A stretch of DNA of 64,000 bases, taken from assembly GCA_029891385.1 (NCBI GenBank), contig CM057226.1, positions 93,814,977 to 93,878,976 of the forward strand, given 5' to 3'. Below the pieces are notes generated by a model that worked only from the letters and a program-made list of their open reading frames with translations, was not told the DNA's origin and ran no database searches. A program made the position numbers and the translations under genes. This DNA comes from Erythroxylum novogranatense. Taxonomy: Eukaryota > Streptophyta > Magnoliopsida > Malpighiales > Erythroxylaceae. Below, piece by piece: positions 32,190 through 42,790 of the stretch; the stretch's first letter is position 1; every line of letters starts with the position of its first letter.

Positions 32190-35100
32190 TGTTGGACCCG
32201 ATCTTTCAAAGGAAATTAGAAATATGAAAATGAAAATTTGATAAGAGTTTTATATATGAATGGAGTTATAGATATTTTTCCTTAAGGAAATTGATGAGAA
32301 AAGATTTGTTTGATTGGATAACTTTGGGTTTCAAATAGATTTGTATGGATTATGAAAGTTCAAGTGGATGAGTTGATTGAAATGGAAGTTGAAATCAAGA
32401 AATAGAAAGTGAAAGTGTAAAATTTTGAAGAAATTAGAAAGCAAAGACAATTTGGTTGGTTATGCATGTGGTGTTTTAAGTTAGATTATTGTAAGAATAA
32501 GATTTCAGTCATATGTGGAGAATGATGGAGTTTTGTATCTTTTGTACTTGGACTTGAATACTGATGTTGTAGCATGGCTTAGAATGCCATTTAATTTTAT
32601 AAACATTTATCTTATGATGTTAAGGAGACATGGATTTATATATGGATATGAAAGATCAATTATGTATGAATATCAATTGTGTATAGATTTGTGTGTATTG
32701 TGTTTGAGAGGAATTAGTTGAAGAGTTTGTGGTGATGTGTTGATATGTGAAGTTGATGTGTTGGAATGGTGTTAGAAACTTCAATGGCAAATCTGTACTG
32801 ATCTAGATATATTAGGCCAAAGTGGTCTTAATGAAAGTTGTAGTTCATGTTTCCAGCTTTCTAACGCCATAAAGTATGCAATTTTTCGATATCAGGGCAA
32901 GAAGTTATGATAAATTGAAGTTTGGATATTGCTTAGGTGATTGCTAAACGGACAGAAACTTTGATTGAAAAAAATTGACTTATCTAGAGGGTGAAGTTAC
33001 TTTGGAGTTCTTTATGAACATTGTAGAGGTTATTTTATCTTTCCATTGATATAAAGCATGAAAATATTGGACAAGAGAGTAGAAAGAGTGATCTTGGTAT
33101 GAGTTGTGATAAGGAAAGACTTGGAGACAAGATTGGTAGTGATCTGAAAAATGTTCACTGAATATGTTTCAGTATTTTAGCCATAACGTTTTCTCTAGTA
33201 ATCCAAACGAGATGATTCTTGATTTGGATTAAACTAGAGATATATGGCTACATTTTGTAAGAAGATATCAAATCTCAATTATGTGCCTAAGAGTCTCAAA
33301 TATTGTCATGAAGTTAAGAATTGGGTGCAGTGTTGGTGCAGGTATGAAAGTTTTATCTTCTGAATTTAGGGGCAATTCTGGGATTGTTAAAGATAGATTT
33401 TGTAAAAATTTCCTTCTGGAAAGTTTTAAATTTTTCTCTTAGCTTTCCAATGAATCAAACCGCGTCTAATTTGGAGTTCTTAGTAGAAAGTTATGATTTT
33501 TTCTAAGTGGGGATGTTATGGAGAAAGGGGTCAGACGAAGTTAGTCTTCATTCTTCGTCTGTGATGACGTCATCACAGACGAATTTTTGCGTCTGTGCTG
33601 ACATCATCACAGACGAATTTTTGCGTCTATGCTGACGTCATCACAGATGAATTTTTGCGTCTATGCTGACGTCACCACAGACGAATTTTTGCGTCTATGC
33701 TGACGTCATCACAGACGAACTTGCATCTGTGCTGACATCATCGTCTGCTTTTGTATTTTTGACCCCTCTTCCTTCTTTTGGCCATAACTTTTTGTGTAGA
33801 CTTCCGATTGAGTCGATTTTTGAAGCGTTGGATTCCTAAGACATTTTTCTATCTTTTCATACTATATAGATCAATTTTGGAATTAAATAGAGAAAGATAG
33901 CTCGGATTTTAATGAACTGATCGGTTATAAAAGTTTGGACAGTGTTCAGTATTTTAGAGATATCTCGATCGGTAGATCTCCGATCGATTTGATTCTTCTT
34001 GGAAATTAAACTAGAGACATGAGGCTACAAATTTTATGAGAAGTCGAGCTATAATTTAGCCTCTAAGACTTCCAAATTCGGGTCGGAAGTTAGGTATAGT
34101 GTTCAGCCTCGGGTCTACAGAACAAACTTCAGTATTTTGAAGATATCTTGAGCTATAGAGCTCGGATCGATCTGATTCTTGAAGCATTGGATTCATAAGA
34201 CATAGAGGAACATTTCTCTAGAAGAAAGTTTTGTCAAATGGCTTCATTTACCTGATTGAAATAATCATACAAGATGTCAGTTTTAAAGACTAATGGAGGG
34301 GTAATTTTGGAAGTTTACTTAAAGAGTTAAGTTTATAGGCTTAAATGGAGGGACTTATGGGTCATTCCTCATTCATTAAATGTCATGGAACTATAAAAGC
34401 AAGTGGACTGTCATTTTAAGAGGCAGCCCACGACACTTAAGAGAAAAGAAGGAATAAGAGAAGAAGAGAGAAGAGAGAAGGGAGAGCAAGTTTCGGTGGA
34501 GAAAAAGGGGACAAAGCTAGGGCTCGATTTTTTTACCACTTGAAGAGAGATTTTAATGTCATTCCAAGAGAAAAAAAGGTGGAGGATGAAGAGAGCTTCC
34601 CCTTGAACCAAGAAAATCCGAAAATGGAGGAGAAATGAGGTAAGAGCAATTTTATGATTCGAGTTTCTCTTGAAGTTTTGGTTTAGAATCATGGAAAATG
34701 GAATGGGTTTGTGGAGTATGAAGTTAAGTTTGTTGATTTCTTAGTATTATGGGTTTAATTTTGGATGAAAATTAATTAGGGTTTATGCCCAAATTTGAAA
34801 TTTGGGGATTTTGGAAATTTGTGATTTAAAAAGCTTGAATATATGAGGGATTAGTGTTTCTAAGTTCAATTTGAGGATTAAGTTAATTATGATATTGAAT
34901 TTGGGTGAAATTGCTTTAGGTGAAGTTATATTGGAAGAAAGAAGGAACCAATGGACAAATTGGAGCTAGGAACAACTTTCTAGCATCGAATCGAGGTGGG
35001 TAATGTGTTTATAATTTGAATTTATAAGCCCTACCGCTTTCTTTAAATAAAGAGATTTTCTGATTTCAATTGCATCATAAGTGTTGCATCATTGTGTGAA

Positions 35101-36406
35101 TAATTTGAAAAATCATCATTAATTCCATACATGAGCTTTTGATGAATTGCAAAAAACATTTGTGTTATGCCTCGAAAGATTCCATGGCATTTCGTATATT
35201 CGAAAGAAAGAGCATTTTGATAAATGATCTTGAGCATTGCTTATATGCTTTTGTGTGGGCGAGAGAGTTACGAATGGATAGTCACGTGCACGTCGACATA
35301 TGGAAAATTATAGCCTTCTCCCGGCTGCCTACTTGAGCCTTACGAGATCCGAAAAATGGACTCGTCGTGTTTACGGTAAACTTCGGTTTCCGTCGTGTTT
35401 ATGGAACTCTCGAGCCATGTGTTGTGCATTCTATATGTGAACTGCCATTGCATCTATGAATTGCCAAGTTGATGCATTCATGTTTATAAATTTATGAGTT
35501 TATGGCTGAAAGCCTAAAAATCATATGTTTTGCAAATGGCGATTTTGGCTACAATGAGAAAAGTACTTTTTGAAAATGTGCTTTACGGATTTCAAAGAAA
35601 TATTTTCTAAGACCAGAAAAGAAAAAAAATTTCAAGGATTTTGCTTATATATTTGTTATAAACTGTTACCCACGGGCTGTAAAGCTCACCCCCTTCATTC
35701 CCATCCACAGGTGATGAGAAGAAGATCGGGTGAAAGAAAATGAAAATTTCTGTTTGCATGTGTTTATATTGTATTATTGTTAAGTTAGATGGTTGCTGAG
35801 AAGTCTAGAATCGTTGTGTATTGTGTACTTTGGTTTAGGGTTATGGGTAATGTATAAGGCTTGAAAATGCCACTATGATTTGTATAAAGCTTTGATTTAT
35901 GAAATGGTGTATAAATCGTAATTGTATTTATGAAGTTTGGATGAGGCTATTGAGTTATGGTATTGCACATGGATATGTTATATAACTTGTGTATGTCCAA
36001 CTGAGATATAAGCATGATTTGTATATGGAGAAATGTGAATAAACGGGTATTGGACGTTGGATAGTGCGATTGTATGTGAATGTTATTGGATTGATGATAT
36101 TGAAGTCACTTGCAAGAGATGGAATGAAAATGAAAGAAAGAAAGAAAAAAAATGTACACGGATTGGATTAGTTTTGACTGATAGTCTTAAGGTTTCCAAC
36201 GCAAACGCTTTCTTTGATACTTGTTCACGGATGTCGACTCCGTTTTGTTACATATCAGAAATTGGTTTCGATTCGATTTGCTTTCGATTCGTATCTGATT
36301 TGATTTCGCCTTATATTTCGTTTCCTTGCTTGATTCGATTCATATTGGTTCGTATTCGTTTTCCGTTTTTGGGTTGGGGTGTCGGTCTCCGGATCGGGTC
36401 CCAACA
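32190..36406 (+). repeat. GL2 3' LTR (right copy, full length)
   Basis: 4,217 bp. In order: phrases with GAAAGTTGTAG words at about 32827 and 33011, the bZIP-like palindrome cassette (33554-33750), the anchor GAAGCGTTGGATTCCTAAGA (about 33821), TATA (34392-34398), donor-like AG/GTAAG (34639/34640), a G-box (about 35284), the AGCTCACCCCCTTCATTC block, acceptor-like CCACAG/GT (35710) and the end GGGTCCCAACA. Confidence 0.92.
33554..33750. repeat. Palindromic ~34-bp repeat cassette in GL2 right LTR
   Basis: It starts with a perfect 30-bp palindrome (33554-33583) centred on TGATGACGTCATCA. About five more units of 34-35 bp follow, each with CTGACRTCATCACAGACGAA and TTTTTGCGTCT. TGACGTCA is the core bound by plant TGA/CREB-like bZIP factors, so the array could act as an enhancer; that is an inference. 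The left LTR lost the cassette by deletion. Confidence 0.85.
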
Positions 36407-36411
36407 ACGTA
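36407..36411. repeat. GL2 target-site duplication, right copy
   Basis: acgta, matching 28056-28060. Confidence 0.88.
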
Positions 36412-37374
36412 AGACATTGATTTCAGCAAGAATTCCCTGTCCTAAGTTAATATTATCTAGCTATACCAACTTCGAAAGCTAAAAACAATTTTTGATAATG
36501 GGACGAATTTGATGTAACCTTTGTCCACTTAACCTCTCATACTTGTCTTTTGTCTCCAAGATTATTGATTGGATTCTATGTTCTTAGACATGAGAAGAGA
36601 AGATAGCAATCACCCACTAAACACATGTTTTTCTATTTTGGTTACAATTGATTTCCTCTTTTACAAAAAAATAAAAAGAAGGAAACAAGGCTAAGCTAGC
36701 AACTATTGGAGGGAATATGTAGTAGATGTCCTTTTTTTAAGATGAATAAGGAAAACCAAACTAGAAAGCCCTTTATTGCATGTATACCTTTGGCATCCCA
36801 CATTAGCAAAAAGTCTCATTCTTGGTCTCAAAACTAATTTAATAGGTAAAAAAGGTAGGGACTTTTTACTTACAATTTTAAGACTTAGGAAAAAGAACAG
36901 AAAGAAAATAATGCTGAGTCCGTAAAAGTTTCTCATCCAAGGGCACTGCTAAAACTGAGGACAAAAGTTGCAGAGTTGATTTGCACATGTAGATGAAAGA
37001 GCAATGTTTAGTTGATAGCACATGCACACCTCATCAACAAATATCCAAGGCAAACTCACTATTCGTAATTATTCACATAATCATGTGTCTTACATATAAA
37101 CATATAACTACTTTAAACCTATCTTTTCCAGTCACCGATGGACAAGAAAAAAAAAGCCACCTCCACTGATAGATTAAAAAAATGGGCATTTTATCAACAC
37201 TTTATATGCATTAAAATATCATCCCAACATCACAACTAAATTCACATATTGTCCCTTCTATCTCTAACATTTATACCTTAAACGTTCTTATCTATTAACA
37301 AAATACCAAAACATACCAAACAAATCAAAGACACAAACAAATTAAATAAACAGAAATAAATCACCATGAAATGT

Positions 37375-37560
37375 ATACCTCATCTAAAATGCAACAATGG
37401 TTGGAGAAGAGGACGAGCTTCCGACGCAGCACGAAATGACTACAACGCTAACGACAGAAGACTATCAGGAGAGGAGAAATCGTCGAAGGAGAAGATGCAG
37501 CAAGGAGGAAGAAGAAAGAAGCCTTCGGGTCTATTTAAGCATAAACAAAACAATGTCATT
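37375..37560 (-). promoter_or_regulatory. Likely promoter and 5' UTR exon of the CACTA transposase gene
   Basis: On minus: AACGTCGTTTGGTTAAACGCC, a TATA-like GCTTAAATAGACCC (about 37535), a pyrimidine-rich leader (TTCTTTCTTCTTCCTCC), and a donor-like ATGAG/GTATAC near 37380. With the acceptor at 17522 this gives a 5' UTR intron of about 2.25 kb once SIRE-a and GL2 are removed. An open frame on the plus strand (37366-37593) is judged antisense noise. Inferred from position and signals only. Confidence 0.42.
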
Positions 37561-37910
37561 TGGCGTTTAACCAAACGACGTTGTTTTCTTTAAGTTAATA
37601 ATGTTCGAGTGGAAGCAGACAATGACGTATCGGTTGAAAATTTGCTGAAGGAATTTGTTGACGATAATATTCCGTCGACAAAATCAAAACTATATCATTT
37701 CGCTAACAATTCTCACCTTATTTACCGACAGAAATTTTTTCTATCGCTATATTCCGTTGCAAATTTATTTCCCCCATATTTAGCAACAGATATTCCTACC
37801 GTCGCTAAATGAATTTTTTCTCAGCAACCTTTCTCACATAAAAGTAAAAACCGTCGATAATTTGCAACGGTTTGTTTTTCGTCATTAATTTTGCGTCACT
37901 AATTCCTTAC

Positions 37911-37922
37911 TTTCTTGTAGTG
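37911..37922 (-). repeat. CACTA terminal inverted repeat
   Basis: TTTCTTGTAGTG on plus, i.e. CACTACAAGAAA on minus, facing inward to the left. Confidence 0.8.
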
Positions 37923-38373
37923 TTAAATAAAGTGATATTTTATTTTATCATCCAATCAAGGGAAGTATTATAAATTTTGATTTTGATATTTACCTCAATG
38001 ATAATTTGTATTTTTATTTATAAATTTCAATTCTAATAATTGTTTAGATCCAAAAGGTTCATATTATTTTTAAAAAGACTAATGTTTAAATTCTTGTCAA
38101 ATTTTAAGACATTTCTAGTTTCTTTTATCATTTTTAAGCCTCTATAATCATAAGGTTTGATACACTTGCCCCTTTAAACTTCCATTACTACCAAAAATAG
38201 TTTAAGGTTTTTAATCTTGCAACATCTTTATTTGTGTAGCACATGCTCATTTTTAAATTAAAAAATAATTATTTATAAAATGATCAAAAATATCACTTTA
38301 ATTAAGCACCCATCATAAGGAGTTAGGGGTCGTATGTTCCATAAATCCACATATTAGAGGTTCATAATGCCGA
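37923..38373. other. Intergenic, AT-rich
   Basis: Outside the CACTA end and before the TRIM element. No gene or repeat seen. Confidence 0.5.
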
Positions 38374-38378
38374 TCCTT

Positions 38379-38500
38379 TGTTACAAGTCTTATGAGAGAA
38401 CCAACCTCAAAAGCTAGCTTGAAGGGTAGGAGAGCTTATAAGCCTATAAACCTCACTTCAGTTTCTTTTTATTACCGATATGGACAATTAGATTGTAACA
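38379..38500 (-). repeat. TRIM left terminal repeat
   Basis: 122 bp with CCAACCTCAAAAGCTAGCTT and ATTACCGATATGG words shared with the right repeat. Confidence 0.82.
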
Positions 38501-38529
38501 TTCCATCACACTTCGTAGCCCAAGCACCA

Positions 38530-38670
38530 GCGGGTTGGTTATGCGCTAGACCTTTTTTAGCCCTAGGTGAACACCGCTATACTAGTGTCACCACCTACAT
38601 ATCCACAGGCTGGCTGTGTGCTAGACTTTTCTAGCCTTGAATGAACACTGCAATGCCGACATCACCACCC
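38530..38670. repeat. Internal duplication in the TRIM
   Basis: Two diverged copies of about 65 bp: GGGTTGGTTATGCGCTAGAC ... GTCACCAC and GGCTGGCTGTGTGCTAGAC ... ATCACCAC. They make up most of the interior. Confidence 0.65.
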
Positions 38671-38720
38671 GTGGACATGGCACAAGGTCTTGAAGGAGTA
38701 GTGTTAACTCTGATACTAAT

Positions 38721-38843
38721 TGTTACAAATTTTATGAAAGAATCAACCTCAAAAGTTAGCTTGAATGATAGAATAGCCCGTAAGCCTATAAATCTCACAT
38801 CAATATTTTTTTAATTACCGATGTGGGTAATTAGATCGTAACA
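38721..38843 (-). repeat. TRIM right terminal repeat
   Basis: 123 bp with TCAACCTCAAAAGTTAGCTT and ATTACCGATGTGG; upstream copy by PBS position. Confidence 0.82.
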
Positions 38844-38848
38844 TCCTT

Positions 38849-40098
38849 GAATTAAAACTTGGTGGAGTGACTCGTATTTCAATCATGAATCTTTAACGCA
38901 TTACTCTTTTTTTTTTTCTTTTTTTTGTAATTTTCTTTGAAAAAGAAACGTAATAATCAGGCATGTACCGTACGTTTTTGGTCTGATGTTGTTTTTTGTT
39001 GTAAAAATAAGAAAACCTACAACATATTATAAAAACACAAATTCGTTGTTTATTTGCGATGCAACAACTAGTTTTTAAAATAATTAAGGAGAACATTTTC
39101 CCTTTTGTTTTTCATTTATCCTGCTGTGTGCCCTCCTTAAAATTTCCTCGCTTCATTTCTCTTATTGTTCCAATGGCTTCTCCTTATACTTGTCTTTTTC
39201 TCTTCATCTCTCCACTAATTACGTTCTTATCTATCCCTCTTTTTCACTGTTCCTATATACGTACCGTTATTTATTTATAGTGTTTGGTTTCTCGCTTTGA
39301 CTTGCTCATGGTTTCTGGGGATTCGGATTTCTAGGATTTGGGTTTTCTGGGCACTGCCCATCGTAATGCAAAGTAAAGAAGACAGCTCTTTGCATTATTC
39401 TTTGCATTTATGAATGCAAGAGGATACGGTGGCTTTCCTTCGTTCGAACATGCTGCGGTAAACTTTAGTTGTTTGCAATGTTTTAAAATAAGATAGAAAG
39501 TTAAAAGTGGTAATCTAAAGATTTAAAGTTTAAAGTAATTAACCCTCTTTTACAAAATTAGTTAAATGTTGAATAAAATTAAAATTTTAAATATGATTAA
39601 AAGAGATTATTTTAATTTAACATTTAATAAAATATTATTAAATAAAATTAACTGATTTATTTTAATTTATAAAATTAATTAATTTATTGAAATCACCTAG
39701 TTAATTAATAAATGAATCGATTTTTGATAAAAGAGCTGTCAAAAGAAATCGAATTAAAAGTTAAAATTAAATAAAAATTAACCGACCTAAATTTTTATAA
39801 TTGAACCAATCAAATTGATTTAATTTTTAATTATTAACTATTACATTGTGTAATTTTGAGTTATTAACTATTAGATTCTTGAGTTCATCGCCGTGTAAGT
39901 TGAGAACTTATAAAAATTTCTATAATACTTTATTATTTTTTATTGGACTTGGATTATGACGTGATAAATGTGTGGTCTTCATGGGTTAGGAATTTCACTG
40001 TTTGGGGTCTTCTGCATTGGAGTGGGGAAGATGAAATAAGAAGGAAGCAGTGGCTTAAGATGACATCAAAATATAGCCTTCGGTCTATATTTTGTTGT
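38849..40098. other. Intergenic, no gene recognised
   Basis: AT-rich sequence. A 73-residue open frame at 39059-39280 is hydrophobic but has no recognisable motif and no support. Nothing else seen. Confidence 0.5.
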
Positions 40099-40108
40099 CT
40101 AAATCTTA
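40099..40108. repeat. MULE-like target-site duplication, left copy
   Basis: ctaaatctta, repeated exactly at 57354-57363, 17 kb away. Confidence 0.72.
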
Positions 40109-40487
40109 TTGTTTAAAATTTCGTACCGTACTTGTCGAAAACAGGCACTGGTACGAGTGTGAGTGGTGCCAGCAAAAAATATTGATTAATACTGGTCAAT
40201 TTCGGCTGTATCGACCGATACCAGCCTGTATTCAAAATATCGGTCAAATATAGATCGGTACCGAAAATTTTTAAAATTGGGAAACTATTTTGCAAAATTT
40301 TCAAAATTTTCTTTCCTCCCTCCTACCTCTTCTTCCCCCCTTTTTTCAAAGTTTTAAAATAATAATAAATATTTTATTACTAATAATAATTGTAAATTAA
40401 ATAAAACTTAAAAATAAATTATTTTCATTTTATTGCTAATAAATTATTTTATTTAAATTTATTTTAATATTTTATATAATATTTATT

Positions 40488-40568
40488 GATGATGATGATG
40501 AAAATAATGGAAATAATAATAATAAGAAGAAGAAGAAGAAGAAGGAGGAGGAGGAGGAGGAGGAGGAG
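40488..40568. repeat. Compound trinucleotide microsatellite
   Basis: GAT, AAT, AAG and AGG repeats in succession; an AAT run follows at 40603-40638. Confidence 0.92.
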
Positions 40569-41423
40569 AAAAGATAATTAATTATGTATAATATTTATAA
40601 TCATAATAATAATACTTACAATAATAATAATAATAATTAAGTAATTAATATTTAAAACTAAATGTAAAATTAATAATCAAATGTGAAATTATCCATATGT
40701 TTATAGCTTATTGAAATGCTAGAAACTTAGAACTTTGAAATAATAAGTAATGACCATCCTAAAAAATAAATAACATTATAAAATTTTGTTTTTAAAATAA
40801 GTATGCAATAATTGAACTAATTGAGACTAAGCTTAGTATGGAGATTGAGGAATTTGAAATGATTAAAATTCTTAGAAAAATGATTGGCTTTTTGTTTAAT
40901 GATACCTAAATCACTATAGGAAAATTATTATTACCTTTTATATGAGAGTGGTCATTATTACTTTTGATCAACTCATCAATGTTATTTGTGTTCAATGTTA
41001 TTTATACTTACATTTATTAATGTCAATTAAAAATTGTGAAAGCAGCATATATATATTTAAGAATAAAATATGAAATGGTGTATATAATATTATGATTTGT
41101 TAAAAATGAAAAGAAGATCAAAGGTTTAAAAAGGAAAATTTTCAAAAATTTATATCATTCAACTTGATCTCATGTTATGAATAAATCTTTGAACTTGATG
41201 ATTGTGTTATGAATTTATGTGTATGAACAATTGTATAAGATATTCCATGCATTATTTGCCAATTATAAAAATTCAATTGATATTATGAATGGAAATGAAA
41301 GTGGAATTAAGATTGTTTTGAGATTGTTAGAATTGATAATTGTTGTAAATGGAAGGAAATGAAAATAAAATTATGAAAGTTTTTTATGAAATATGAAATG
41401 GTGTATAGATTATAAAACTATTT

Positions 41424-41559
41424 ATTAATATAAATAAATAAAAGTATAAAAGTCAGCCTCGCCCTCGCCTTCGCGAGACATTTAATTTGCAGCCAACCTC
41501 GCGACTCGCCCTCTCGAGGTTGACTTTTATAATTTATAGTTTTATTTATTTATATTAAT
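41424..41559. repeat. Foldback / MITE-like inverted repeat
   Basis: 136 bp. The left arm ATTAATATAAATAAATAAAA ... AAAAGTCAGCCTCG and the right arm (reverse complement) ATTAATATAAATAAATAAAA ... AAAAGTCAACCTCG pair over about 45 bp with one small loop. The centre is GC-rich (CCTCGCCCTCGCCTTCGCGAG), unlike the AT-rich surroundings. Confidence 0.72.
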
Positions 41560-41631
41560 CAAGTCAATTTCCTTCTTAATATTTTTAAATTTATAAATGG
41601 TAATTATTTTATTTATGTGATTATTATGATT

Positions 41632-41636
41632 AGGTT
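41632..41636. repeat. Solo-C target-site duplication, left copy
   Basis: aggtt, repeated at 56356-56360. Confidence 0.85.
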
Positions 41637-41939
41637 TGTTGGACCTGAATTTTCTTGAAATTTTTAATTATAAAGTGGCATTAAATGAGGAAACTTATGG
41701 TGACTTATTAGTGTGGAAAGAAAAAGAAGAGTCAAGAATATGAATTGTTATATGAGATTAAGATAGGTTATTAATGATTATGATTAATTATGGTCTAAAG
41801 TGTTGTTTTGGGTTTAAATGAAATTGATAGTGAATACATTGTTTTAAATGGAAGTTGAAAAGCAAGAAATAAATAGTGAAAGTGTGAGAATTTGGAGAAT
41901 TAAGAAAGTTTGACTTTTTGGTCATAGATAGTTGACTTT

Positions 41940-42640
41940 TTTATTTAGGCAAAATTTGAGAAATTGATCTTCATGAAACTTGTAGAACATGTTGAAAGCT
42001 TTTCGTCGCTATAAAGTTTGATATTTTTTAATATCGGGATCGAAAGTTATGATTTTTATAAGTTAAGGCTATGTTACTTTGTTTTTAAAAGTGTTAGTTA
42101 AGGGTTAATTTTGTGTGTACTGCTTTGAAGCCAATTTCTGTACTGATGTGTTTGAATTGGGTTAAGTGGCCTGCATGAAAGTCATAGAAGATTTTGCTAG
42201 CTTTTCAATGATGTATTTATATGTTAATTGTGGATATGAGAATTGGAAGATATGAAATTTTAAAGTTTGGATGTAGTATGAGTTTACCAATATTCTGGTA
42301 GAATCTTTGACTGAAATATTGACTTAGTTAGAAGTTGAATTTGCGATTATGTTCTTCATGAAAGTGTTAGATTATGTTTTAATCTTTCCATTGATGTTTA
42401 GTATGCAAATTTTGGACTATGGAATGTGAAGTTATGATTTTTGGAAGTTTATGTTACTATTAGGCTTGATCAATAGTGGATAGAAACTTTGATTGGAAAT
42501 TTGGCTCTCCTAAGGGCCAAATTGATTTTTCTATCCTTAATGAAAGTTGTAGGTTTTATTTGTATCTTTGCATTGATATAAAATATGACATGTTTGGACT
42601 CTTGAGTCAAAAGTTATGAGATGTGAAAGTTGGGATGTCG
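41940..42640. repeat. Degenerate ~185-bp phrase array in solo-C
   Basis: CTTCATGAAAGTTGTAG-like words near 41969, 42171, 42354 and 42535 (intervals 202, 183, 181). Each is followed by CTTTYCATTGATRTAAA, a TTTTTGGACT word and AGTTATGA. Confidence 0.75.
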
Positions 42641-42680
42641 GATGAAGAAAAACCAAGAGGTTTTAGTCCATTTTAGGCTT

Positions 42681-42790
42681 AGTCGACTACTCAACTAGTG
42701 TTATTGTTTTTATTTGCATTAGTCAACTAAAAGTCTTCGACTAGTCGACTAATTTCATTGTTTTACTCACATTAGTCGACTAGTCGACTA
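42681..42790. repeat. Palindromic GTCGACTA cassette in solo-C
   Basis: AGTCGACTA/TAGTCGACT words repeated about seven times, ending with the perfect 18-bp palindrome TAGTCGACTAGTCGACTA at 42773-42790. It lies between the phrase array and the anchor CAAAGCGTTGAATTCATAAG (about 42875). Confidence 0.88.

Larger units (their letters stand above)
28061..36406 (+). mobile_element. GL2: non-autonomous giant-LTR retrotransposon
   Basis: Complete 8,346-bp element on the plus strand, same superfamily as GL1. LTRs are 3,354 bp (left, with an internal deletion) and 4,217 bp (right), around 775 bp of non-coding interior. Ends are TGTTGGACCC and GGGTCCCAACA, with duplication acgta at 28056-28060 and 36407-36411. 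It keeps a tRNA-Met PBS and a polypurine tract preceded by GGGCGAAATTCTTTTAAGAG, as in Tekay/Del elements. No gag or pol. It lies in the intron of the CACTA transposase gene. Confidence 0.93.
36412..37922 (-). mobile_element. CACTA transposon 5' end with subterminal repeats
   Basis: Right-hand end of the CACTA element. The terminal inverted repeat reads CACTACAAGAAAGTAAGG inward from 37922 on minus; CACTACAAGAA is the standard plant CACTA terminus. The next about 300 bp contain repeated words such as CCGTCGMTAA, TTTGCAACGG and TTAGCAACAG, typical of CACTA subterminal repeats where the transposase binds. The 3-bp duplication would be tta (37923-37925), but the other end is outside the window. 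36412-37350 is AT-rich intron-like sequence. Confidence 0.75.
38379..38843 (-). mobile_element. TRIM: miniature LTR retrotransposon, 465 bp
   Basis: Terminal direct repeats of 122 bp (38379-38500) and 123 bp (38721-38843), both TGTTACAA ... GTAACA, around 220 bp with no coding capacity. A duplication tcctt is at 38374-38378 and 38844-38848. On minus, next to the right repeat, ATTAGTATCAGAGTTAAC resembles a tRNA-Met PBS with a few changes, giving minus orientation. These are the defining traits of TRIM elements, moved by the enzymes of full-length relatives. The two repeats differ at perhaps a quarter of positions, so the insertion is old. Confidence 0.82.

Noticed and set aside
37366..37812. 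Two plus-strand frames (75 and 67 residues) near the CACTA end
   Set aside because: They lie antisense to the probable transposase leader or in the subterminal repeats and have no recognisable motif.
39059..39280. 73-residue hydrophobic frame
   Set aside because: No motif, promoter or homology that I recognise. Expected by chance in AT-rich DNA.
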